The notes beneath the pieces are model-generated. The model was given only the letters and a program-made list of their open reading frames with translations. It ran no database searches and was not told where the DNA came from. Below, piece after piece: positions 44,992-50,651 of a DNA stretch of 50,651 nt (its first letter is position 1; each line of letters starts with the position of its first letter). A program made the translations under genes and the position numbers. Origin of the DNA: Burkholderiales bacterium RIFCSPLOWO2_12_FULL_61_40 (GTDB lineage: Bacteria > Pseudomonadota > Gammaproteobacteria > Burkholderiales > Burkholderiaceae_C); assembly GCA_001770935.1 (NCBI GenBank), contig MESI01000112.1:1-50651 (forward strand). Direction: 5' to 3'.

Positions 44992-45429
44992 TCAACGCGT
45001 GATGACGCACAGCACACTGCACGGCGCATGCTCAATCAGTGCGCCCGAGATGGAGCCGCGCCACCAGCGGGCGGCCCAGCTGTCCAGGTGCTTGTGGCCC
45101 ACCACGATGAGGTCGGCGCCGACCTCGCTGGCGTACCGGGTGATCTCCTGCACCGAGTCGCCCTTGAGCAGTTCACCGCTGGCGCTGTACCCGGCTTGCT
45201 CCAGGCGGCGCAGGCCGTCTGCCAGCACGGCCTGAAACTTGGCGACTTCGCGGCTTTCGGATTCGGGGTCGTAGATGGCGCCTTCCATGGCCACGTAGCC
45301 CGCTGACGAGGGCATCACCGCCACCAGTGACAGTTTGGCATGGCTCCACTGCGCAAGGTCTTTGCAGTCCAACAAGGCCTTTTGTCCACACTCTGAACCG
45401 TCATAGGCAATCACGATGTTGTTGTACAT
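44992..45429 (-). CDS. Universal stress protein, UspA family
   Basis: The 145-residue protein opens NIVIAYDGSECGQKALL and carries the ATP-binding motif G-x2-G-x9-G-[S/T] in modified form (VGHKHLDSWAARWWRGSISGALIEHAPCSVLCV). It is of normal length for a single-domain UspA protein. These cytoplasmic proteins bind nucleotide and raise survival under growth arrest. It precedes the methyltransferase gene by 10 bases, so the two are probably co-transcribed. Confidence 0.9.
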   Translation of the reverse strand: MYNNIVIAYDGSECGQKALLDCKDLAQWSHAKLSLVAVMPSSAGYVAMEGAIYDPESESREVAKFQAVLADGLRRLEQAGYSASGELLKGDSVQEITRYASEVGADLIVVGHKHLDSWAARWWRGSISGALIEHAPCSVLCVITR

Positions 45430-45521
45430 GGTGCAATCTCCAGAAGTTTGTTGGAAGCATAGGCATACCGGGTTCGCTTAGCAAGCGTCACCTGCGTTTT
45501 TGACCCGCGCACCGATGGGTG

Positions 45522-46427
45522 CTACTCCACGGGGGTTGCCGCTTGCCGCAGCCAGGCCTGAAAAACCGCCAGGGCCGGGCGCGCGTCGTCGCGCTCGGGG
45601 CTGACCAGGTAATACGCCCGCTCACCCAGCAAGGGGCGGTCGCAGGCCACCACCAGTTCACCGCGCGCCAGTTCGGCCGCAATCAGCAGGCGCGGCACCA
45701 GCGCCAGGCCCATGCCCTGGGCGGCGGCAGCGGCGGTCATGGAGAACTGCTCATAACGCGGCCCGCACAGGGCCAGGGGGGCGGCCACGCCAGCGGCCTC
45801 AAACCACTGCCGCCAGGCGGCGGGCCGGGTGCTTTGCTGCAGCAAGGGCAGGGTGCTGATGGCCTCGGGCGACAGGCTGGCCGCGTTGCCCAACAACAGG
45901 GGGCTGCACACCGGCACCACTTCTTCGGCCATCAGGCGCAGCGCCTGGGTGCCCGCCCAGTTGTGCACCTGCTCGGGCGTGCCGGCGTACAGGGCGCAAT
46001 CGAACGGTGTGTCGGCAAACATGAAGGCGCGGGTGCGGGTGTCGATGTGCACCGTGATGTCGGGGTGCTGCGCCTGCAAAGCGGGCAGGCGCGGTATCAG
46101 CCAGCGCGTGGCAAAGGTGGGTACCGCCGCCAGATGCAAGGTGCCGCCGCTGCCCTGGGAGGACATCACATCCAGCGTATCCTGCTCCAGCCCCTGCAGG
46201 CGGGGCGCCACCTGTTGGGCGTATTCACGCCCGCGCTCGGTCAGCAGCACGCCGTGGCGGGTGCGGCGAAACAGGGGCAGGTCCAAAAATTCTTCCAGCG
46301 CGGTGATTTGCCGCGACACCGCGCCCTGGGTCAGCGCCAGCTCTTGCGCGGCGCGGGTGTAGCTCTCGTGGCGGGCGGCGGCTTCAAAGCAGGCCAGGGC
46401 CTGAAGGGAGGGTATTTTTCTGCGCAT
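45522..46427 (-). CDS. LysR-family transcriptional regulator, GcvA-like
   Basis: The 301-residue protein has the N-terminal helix-turn-helix RKIPSLQALACFEAAARHESYTRAAQELALTQGAVSRQI and the inducer-binding domain with FATRWLIPRLPAL and GMGLALVPRLLI. In Burkholderiales, regulators of this GcvA-like group are often divergent from glutaryl-CoA dehydrogenase genes. Here gcdH lies 1.1 kb away on the other strand, with a toxin-antitoxin module between. The start is ATG 46427; an alternative ATG at 46445 would add six residues. Confidence 0.9.
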   Translation of the reverse strand: MRRKIPSLQALACFEAAARHESYTRAAQELALTQGAVSRQITALEEFLDLPLFRRTRHGVLLTERGREYAQQVAPRLQGLEQDTLDVMSSQGSGGTLHLAAVPTFATRWLIPRLPALQAQHPDITVHIDTRTRAFMFADTPFDCALYAGTPEQVHNWAGTQALRLMAEEVVPVCSPLLLGNAASLSPEAISTLPLLQQSTRPAAWRQWFEAAGVAAPLALCGPRYEQFSMTAAAAAQGMGLALVPRLLIAAELARGELVVACDRPLLGERAYYLVSPERDDARPALAVFQAWLRQAATPVE

Positions 46428-46468
46428 GGTGTGCCGAATGTACACATGAAGGCCCTGAGGCGCAAGTT

Positions 46469-46574
46469 AATTTGCTCCTGTATTCATAGCTGCTTGCGCA
46501 ATTGATTAGGGGGCTGGAGTCATTAAATGCATTGAATTTGAAGCTGCCAAGATATCTGAAAAACGCATGACTAG
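46469..46574 (+). repeat. Dispersed repeat, copy A (left flank of the toxin-antitoxin module)
   Basis: Shares with 47328-47434 the blocks AATxTGCTCCTGTATT, ATAGCTGCTTGCGCAAT, GGGCTxGAGTC, TAAAT, TATCTGAAAA and CATGACT in the same order and direction. The two copies are 106 and 107 bases long and bracket yefM-yoeB. Confidence 0.8.
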
Positions 46575-46658
46575 TCCATGTATCCCGAAACGCCCAGACT
46601 GTTCCCGCAAGTTCTGCGGCCTCCATGGCAGTTCTCTGGTGGTGCAAGCCTTTCAGTA

Positions 46659-46687
46659 TTGACGATGCGTACGTTATTGCGTACCAT
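46659..46687 (+). promoter_or_regulatory. Promoter with embedded operator for the toxin-antitoxin genes
   Basis: TTGACG (46659-46664) and TACCAT (46682-46687) are separated by 17 bases. Between and overlapping them is the inverted repeat GTACG (46669-46673) / CGTAC (46680-46684). YefM-YoeB complexes repress their own promoter through short palindromes, so this fits the antitoxin's operator. The antitoxin ATG follows at 46712. Confidence 0.5.
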
Positions 46688-46711
46688 TTGTGCTTATTTA
46701 TGGGGTAATAC

Positions 46712-46954
46712 ATGCATGCACTGACCGTCAGCGAAGCTCGCGCGAATCTATACAGGCTCATTGATGAGACAACAGAGTCCCATGAGCCAATCCTCATTTC
46801 TGGAAAACGCAGCAGCGCCGTATTGCTCTCGGCCGAAGACTGGAGCGCAATTCAAGAAACCTTGTTTTTACTTGCCGTTCCAGGCATGCGCGAATCCATC
46901 AAAGCCGGTATGGCGGAGCCCCTCGGGAAAAGTGCGACGGAGCTTCAGTGGTGA
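46712..46954 (+). CDS. yefM: Antitoxin, Phd/YefM family
   Basis: The 80-residue protein starts MHALTVSEARANLYRLIDETTESHEPILISGKRSSAVLLSAEDW, the standard YefM N-terminal DNA-binding fold. The C-terminal stretch (PGMRESIKAGMAEP) neutralises the toxin in known YefM proteins. It precedes and overlaps the toxin gene by 7 bases, the usual order. Symbol given by family likeness. Confidence 0.93.
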   Translation: MHALTVSEARANLYRLIDETTESHEPILISGKRSSAVLLSAEDWSAIQETLFLLAVPGMRESIKAGMAEPLGKSATELQW

Positions 46955-47214
46955 GTTGGGCGCTCGTGTTTGCCAAGCAAGCAATGAAAGATGCCAACAA
47001 GCTCGCTGCCAGTGGGTTGAAGCCAAAGGCACAGGATTTGCTCGCGGTTCTTGCCACCAATCCATTTCAAAATCCACCGCCCTTCGAGAAGTTGGTCGGG
47101 GATCTTGCAGGTGCCTACTCGCGCCGCATCACTATTCAACATCGCATGGTGTACGAGGTTTTTGTGGCCGAGAGGACCGTTCGTATCCTGCGGATGTGGA
47201 CGCACTATGAATAG
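46948..47214 (+). CDS. yoeB: Toxin, YoeB/Txe family mRNA interferase
   Basis: The 88-residue protein starts at one of two adjacent GTG codons (46948/46951). It shows WALVFAKQAMKDANKLAASGLKPKAQDLL, then PPPFEKLVGDLAGAYSRRITIQHRMVYEV and the terminal RMWTHYE. The conserved R, H and Y near the end and E near the centre match the YoeB active site, which cuts mRNA in the ribosomal A site. The gene overlaps the antitoxin's stop codon. The pair lies between two direct repeats, suggesting a mobile or inserted module. Confidence 0.93.
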   Translation: MVSWALVFAKQAMKDANKLAASGLKPKAQDLLAVLATNPFQNPPPFEKLVGDLAGAYSRRITIQHRMVYEVFVAERTVRILRMWTHYE

Positions 47215-47327
47215 CTCCCGTGGCAGTTGTCGCCCTGGGCAAGCCGCCCCCGCCAGTCCAGGAAGTTGCGTCAGCATCACGAATAAGGTGTGTAAAAAGT
47301 ACACAACAAGGCCGCATAACGCCATTC

Positions 47328-47434
47328 AATATGCTCCTGTATTGATAGCTGCTTGCGCAATATTCCATTGGGCTTGAGTCCTAAATCATCACTTATTCTC
47401 ATCTGGATAGGTATCTGAAAACCTCATGACTGAG
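47328..47434 (+). repeat. Dispersed repeat, copy B (right flank of the toxin-antitoxin module)
   Basis: Second long copy, in the same direction as 46469-46574. It reads AATATGCTCCTGTATT, GATAGCTGCTTGCGCAAT, a variable middle, then TATCTGAAAACCTCATGACT. It ends about 100 bases before the glutaryl-CoA dehydrogenase gene. Confidence 0.8.
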
Positions 47435-47533
47435 TGAGATTAAGTCGTTTGCTTTTTGCATGCCCGCTCCGCTACCATGCGTTACCCGCTGCCCATGCAG
47501 CCCGCATTTCCAACCCTTGATTCGGAGACCCTT

Positions 47534-48730
47534 ATGGCCCACGCAGCATTCAACTGGCAAGACCCCTTTTTGCTCGACTCCCAACTCAGCGACGACGAGC
47601 GCATGGTGCGTGACGCATCAAACGCCTACTGCCAGGAGCAGTTGCTGCCGCGCGTGACCCAGGCGTTTCGCGACGGCACGACCGACCCGGCCATCTTCCG
47701 CGAGATGGGCGCTTTAGGTTTGCTGGGCCCCACCATCCCCGAGCAGTACGGCGGCCCCGGCCTGAACTATGTGTCTTACGGACTGATCGCCCGCGAAGTG
47801 GAGCGCGTGGACTCGGGCTACCGCTCCATGATGAGCGTGCAAAGTTCGCTGGTGATGGTGCCGATTTTTGAATTCGGCACCGAAGCGCAGCGCCAAAAAT
47901 ACTTGCCCAAACTCGCCACCGGTGAATGGATCGGCTGCTTTGGCCTGACCGAACCCGACCACGGCTCCGACCCCGGCTCCATGGCCACCCGCGCCTACAA
48001 GGTGGCGGGCGGCTACAAGCTCACCGGCTCCAAGATGTGGATCTCCAACAGCCCGATCGCCGATGTGTTCGTGGTCTGGGCCAAAGAGGTGTCAGAGGGC
48101 GGCCAGGTCGGCCCGATCCGCGGCTTTGTGCTGGAAAAAGGCATGGCGGGCCTAAGCGCCCCGGCCATCCACGGCAAGGTGGGCTTGCGTGCCAGCATCA
48201 CCGGTGAAATCGTGATGGACGGTGTGTTTTGCCCCGAAGAAAACGCCTTCCCCGAAGTGCAGGGCCTCAAAGGTCCGTTCACCTGCCTCAACAGCGCCCG
48301 CTACGGCATCGCCTGGGGGGCATTGGGAGCGGCGGAAGACTGCTGGCTGCGCGCCCGCCAGTACACCCTGGACCGCAAGCAGTTTGGCAAGCCCCTGGCC
48401 GCCAACCAGCTGATTCAGAAGAAGCTGGCCGACATGCAAACCGAAATCGCGCTGGGCCTGCAAGGCTGCCTGCGCCTGGGCCGCATGAAGGACGAAGGCA
48501 CGGCGTCGGTGGAGATCACCTCCATCCTCAAGCGCAACTCCTGCGGCAAGTCGCTGGACATTGCCCGTTTGGCGCGCGACATGATGGGTGGCAACGGCAT
48601 CAGCGACGAGTTTGGCGTGGCGCGGCATTTGGTGAATTTGGAGGTGGTGAATACCTATGAGGGGACGCACGACATCCACGCCCTGATTTTGGGCCGGGCG
48701 CAGACGGGGATTGCGGCGTTCGGGAACTGA
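47534..48730 (+). CDS. gcdH: Glutaryl-CoA dehydrogenase
   Basis: The 398-residue flavoprotein starts [18 protein letters not shown]. It shows [21 protein letters not shown] (FAD binding), [37 protein letters not shown] and the end [24 protein letters not shown], with the catalytic glutamate in YEGT. This pattern is that of GcdH, which oxidises and decarboxylates glutaryl-CoA to crotonyl-CoA in lysine, tryptophan and benzoate breakdown. A CoA-transferase gene follows 464 bases downstream. The start is ATG 47534, with GGAGACC upstream. Confidence 0.92.
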   Translation: MAHAAFNWQDPFLLDSQLSDDERMVRDASNAYCQEQLLPRVTQAFRDGTTDPAIFREMGALGLLGPTIPEQYGGPGLNYVSYGLIAREVERVDSGYRSMMSVQSSLVMVPIFEFGTEAQRQKYLPKLATGEWIGCFGLTEPDHGSDPGSMATRAYKVAGGYKLTGSKMWISNSPIADVFVVWAKEVSEGGQVGPIRGFVLEKGMAGLSAPAIHGKVGLRASITGEIVMDGVFCPEENAFPEVQGLKGPFTCLNSARYGIAWGALGAAEDCWLRARQYTLDRKQFGKPLAANQLIQKKLADMQTEIALGLQGCLRLGRMKDEGTASVEITSILKRNSCGKSLDIARLARDMMGGNGISDEFGVARHLVNLEVVNTYEGTHDIHALILGRAQTGIAAFGN

Positions 48731-48758
48731 TTTTTGCTGTTTGCCGATGTGCTTGGTG

Positions 48759-48837
48759 GCAGTGTTTGGGGTATTGGCCCCCGCCTCATGCTGCCAAACG
48801 CGCAGAAATCGGCGGGGACCAATACCCCAAACACTGC
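48759..48837 (-). repeat. Long hairpin H1 (27-bp stem, 25-nt loop)
   Basis: The arms 48759-48785 and 48811-48837 are complementary at all but one position, and that one becomes a G-U pair in a minus-strand transcript. The loop 48786-48810 is the exact reverse complement of the loop at 49007-49031. No U-tract follows on either side. It lies 28 bases after the gcdH stop codon. Confidence 0.9.
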
Positions 48838-48981
48838 AGCGAGCGGGTGGGCGCGCAACGGATGGAAGGCAAACTGCAGATGTCAAACGGCAGATGTCAT
48901 GCGCCCTGGTGTGCCCCTGTCGTGAACGCCATGCATTGGGGTCCGGTATCCCACCGCAGCGTGCCAGACCGTCCCGATCTC

Positions 48982-49056
48982 GCCATGGGGGCTAATGCCG
49001 GGGGCCGATTTCTGCGCGTTTGGCAGCATGAGGCCCCCGGCATTAGCCCCCATGGC
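48982..49056 (+). repeat. Long hairpin H2 (25-bp perfect stem, same 25-nt loop inverted)
   Basis: The arms 48982-49006 and 49032-49056 are perfect inverse complements of 25 bases, unrelated in sequence to the stem of H1 apart from a GGGG block and a GCC at the loop edge. The loop 49007-49031 equals the H1 loop read on the minus strand, 25 of 25 bases. It is 138 bases upstream of the CoA-transferase start. Confidence 0.9.
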
Positions 49057-49064
49057 AGGCGCCA

Positions 49065-49165
49065 AAGTAGGCAACAAGACGGCACCAAACCAGGCACCAA
49101 AGCAGGCAATAAGACGGCTCCCAAGCAGGCAAAAGCCAGCCCAAAAAGCCACGAATAAACAACAC
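49065..49165 (+). repeat. Low-complexity A/G/C-rich tandem-like stretch
   Basis: Units close to GGCACCAAA and AGGCAATAAGACGGC recur with variations between hairpin H2 and the CoA-transferase gene. Frames through it read as Lys/Ala/Pro-rich strings without a start or domain. It may be a decayed coding end or a spacer; no gene is supported. Confidence 0.4.
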
Positions 49166-49194
49166 GCTGTAAATCGCAACCAAGAGCCAAACCC

Positions 49195-50445
49195 ATGACC
49201 CCCCAACCCGCTGCCCTCGCACACCTCAAGGTCCTGGACCTCTCCCGGGTCCTGGCCGGCCCCTGGTGCACCCAAATGCTGGCCGACCTGGGCGCGGATG
49301 TCGTCAAGGTCGAACGCCCTGGCGTGGGCGACGACACCCGCCACTGGGGCCCTCCGTTTTTGCAAGACGCCCAGGGCAGGGACACCGACCAGGCCACTTA
49401 CTTCACCTCCTGCAACCGGAACAAACGCTCCATCACCATCGATATGGCCCAACCCGAAGGCCAGGCGCTGATCCGGCGCATGGCGGCGCAAAGCGACATC
49501 GTGGTGGAAAACTTCAAGGTCGGCGGTCTGGCGGCCTACGGGCTGGACTACGCCAGCCTCAAAGCGCTCAACCCGCGCCTGATCTACTGTTCGGTCACCG
49601 GTTTTGGGCAAGACGGCCCCTACGCCGAGCGCGCAGGCTACGACCTGATGATCCAGGCCATGAGCGGCATGATGAGCATCACCGGCAAGGCCGACGATGT
49701 GTCCGGTGGCGGTCCGCAGCGTGTGGGCGTGGCGCTCACCGACCTGTTCACCGGCGTGTACGCGTCCACCGCGATATTGGCTGCGCTGGAAGTGCGCAAC
49801 CGCACCGGCGAAGGCCAGCACATCGACATGGCGCTCCTGGACGTGGGCATGGCCATTTTGGCCAACCAGGCAGCGGGCTTTTTGAACACCGGCAAGGTGC
49901 CGCAGCGCCAGGGCAACAGCCACCCCAGCCTGGCACCGTACCAGGACTTTCCCACCCTGGACGGCGCCATGCTGCTGGCCATTGGCAACGACGGCCAGTT
50001 CGCCCGGTTTTGCGAGGCCGCAGGCCACCCCGAGTGGGCGGCGGATGCGCGCTTCTCCAGCAACAGCTTGCGGGTCAAAAACCGCGAAGCCCTGATCGCC
50101 GCGCTGCAAGAGGTCACCCGCACCCGCAGCACCGCCCAGTGGATTACCCTGCTGGAAGACAAGGCCGTGCCCTGCGGCCCCATCAACGACATGGGCCAGG
50201 CCTTTGCCGATGCCCAGGTGCAGGCCCGGAATTTAGTGGTAAATCAGCCCCTAGCCCCCGCAGAACGTGCGCAGACAGCTATTGAATCTATAGCAACTGT
50301 GGCCAGCCCCCTGCGCTTGACGGCCACGCCCCCGGTGCTGCACCGCGCCCCTCCGGGTCTGGGCGAGCACACGGACGAAGTGCTGGCAGAGCTGGGGCTG
50401 GACGCGCTGACCATCGCCTCCTTGCGGGTGGGCGGGGTGCTTTAG
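49195..50445 (+). CDS. CaiB/BaiF family (class III) CoA-transferase
   Basis: The 416-residue protein opens LKVLDLSRVLAGPWCTQMLADLGADVVKVERPGVGDDTR and contains FTSCNRNKRSITIDM, NFKVGGLAAYGLDYASLKALNPRLIYCSVTGFGQDGPY, with the catalytic aspartate in GYDLMIQAMSG. It fits the partner of GcdH, activating glutarate to glutaryl-CoA with succinyl-CoA as donor, although other dicarboxylates are possible. Residues 346-367 (NLVVNQPL to IESIA) coincide with an inverted copy of the dispersed repeat and use codons (TTA, GTA, CTA, ATA) rare in the rest of the gene. Homologues I recall have a shorter link here. The frame is intact. Confidence 0.9.
   Translation: MTPQPAALAHLKVLDLSRVLAGPWCTQMLADLGADVVKVERPGVGDDTRHWGPPFLQDAQGRDTDQATYFTSCNRNKRSITIDMAQPEGQALIRRMAAQSDIVVENFKVGGLAAYGLDYASLKALNPRLIYCSVTGFGQDGPYAERAGYDLMIQAMSGMMSITGKADDVSGGGPQRVGVALTDLFTGVYASTAILAALEVRNRTGEGQHIDMALLDVGMAILANQAAGFLNTGKVPQRQGNSHPSLAPYQDFPTLDGAMLLAIGNDGQFARFCEAAGHPEWAADARFSSNSLRVKNREALIAALQEVTRTRSTAQWITLLEDKAVPCGPINDMGQAFADAQVQARNLVVNQPLAPAERAQTAIESIATVASPLRLTATPPVLHRAPPGLGEHTDEVLAELGLDALTIASLRVGGVL
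50231..50296 (-). repeat. Dispersed repeat, copy D, in frame inside the CoA-transferase gene
   Basis: The minus strand reads TTGCTATAGATTCAATAGCTG, then TCTGCGCA, GGGGCTAGGGGCT and ACTAAAT, the same blocks in the same order as copies A-C. Its length is 66 bases, a multiple of three, so the reading frame of the host gene is kept. Confidence 0.7.
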
Positions 50446-50651
50446 GGAAAAAATGGCGATTGAGGGAAGGTCTCTACCAATCGCTATCATGAACGCCAGA
50501 TTTTTTCTTTTGCCGTGGTCGCTGCACTACGATGCCGTTTTCTTTGATCTGCCCCGGAGAGGGCGGGTGCGATTCAAAGTGATGTGGCCGATGACCAGAG
50601 TGGATGACCAATCAAGCTGCCGCACGGTGTGCAAGTAGCGGATGCCTCCCT
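50446..50651. other. Downstream region of the CoA-transferase gene, no gene supported
   Basis: A 7-bp inverted repeat GCGATTG (50456-50462) / CAATCGC (50478-50484) lies 10 bases after the stop codon. A T-rich string follows at about 50500. It could act as a weak terminator. The remaining bases to the window end show no recognisable coding pattern. Confidence 0.35.

Noticed and set aside
48711..48995. Short open frames through the two hairpins (Pro/Asn-rich strings)
   Set aside because: They arise from the palindromic DNA being open in several frames; there is no ribosome-binding site and no domain.
49065..49165. Possible CRISPR-like repeats
   Set aside because: Units are short, imperfect and lack unique spacers of regular length; no cas genes are present.

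Overview
The window looks like a chromosome segment of a betaproteobacterium of the order Burkholderiales, most likely family Comamonadaceae (Rhodoferax/Polaromonas-like). The reasons are high-GC codon use in the metabolic genes, the family types present, and a dispersed intergenic repeat of the form ATTCATAGCTGCTTGCGCA that I associate with this family. No search was run, so names rest on motif recognition and gene context.

Layout. (1) 1-86 is the 3' end of a group II intron (domains V and VI). (2) About 130-7323 looks like a decayed genomic island. It holds a phosphoribosyltransferase-like gene, a fragment of an acyl-CoA dehydrogenase, a phage recombination cassette (Gp157-like, an unassigned middle gene, an AAA/Sak4-like ATPase), a truncated DUF6475-like gene, a Cro/CI-like regulator, a secreted PKD-like protein and a Fic protein. 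It is bounded by near-identical 25-bp copies of the 3' end of a low-molecular-weight protein tyrosine phosphatase gene. (3) 7.3-11.1 kb holds that phosphatase, an AAA-ATPase/PD-(D/E)XK protein, tRNA-Gly(CCC) and a chemotaxis receptor. (4) 11.2-22.9 kb is a nine-gene minus-strand operon with a divergent MocR/GabR-type regulator. An ABC importer with two binding proteins, a guanidinobutyrase/agmatinase-type ureohydrolase, GabT and a succinate-semialdehyde dehydrogenase together form a route from an imported guanidino compound or polyamine through GABA to succinate.

(5) 22.9-34.4 kb is a defence-type accessory region. It contains a Fic-like remnant, a frameshifted DUF2026 gene, an XRE regulator with a three-gene ABC-three-component (ABC-3C) system (nuclease/CTD protein, small middle component, DUF2326 SMC-like ATPase), an IS5-type transposase remnant, and a 2219-residue protein combining transglutaminase-like, SF1 helicase and Vsr/MTES_1575-like nuclease parts. 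(6) 34.5-36.7 kb carries arsD and arsA with no arsenite pump or arsR beside them. (7) 36.9-44.4 kb is a two-component system (7TM-DISM sensor plus OmpR-type regulator), divergent from a cluster encoding a TPR-secretin fusion, a repeat-containing secreted protein (apparently frameshifted) and a secreted protein with a jacalin-like lectin end. This is the best candidate here for an undescribed export or surface system.

(8) 44.3-50.4 kb holds a methyltransferase, a universal stress protein and a LysR regulator, then a YefM-YoeB toxin-antitoxin pair lying between two ~106-bp direct repeats, then glutaryl-CoA dehydrogenase and a CaiB/BaiF CoA-transferase. Between the last two genes lie two long hairpins. 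Their stems are unrelated, but their 25-nt loops are identical and in opposite orientation. A further copy of the dispersed repeat sits in frame inside the CoA-transferase coding sequence.
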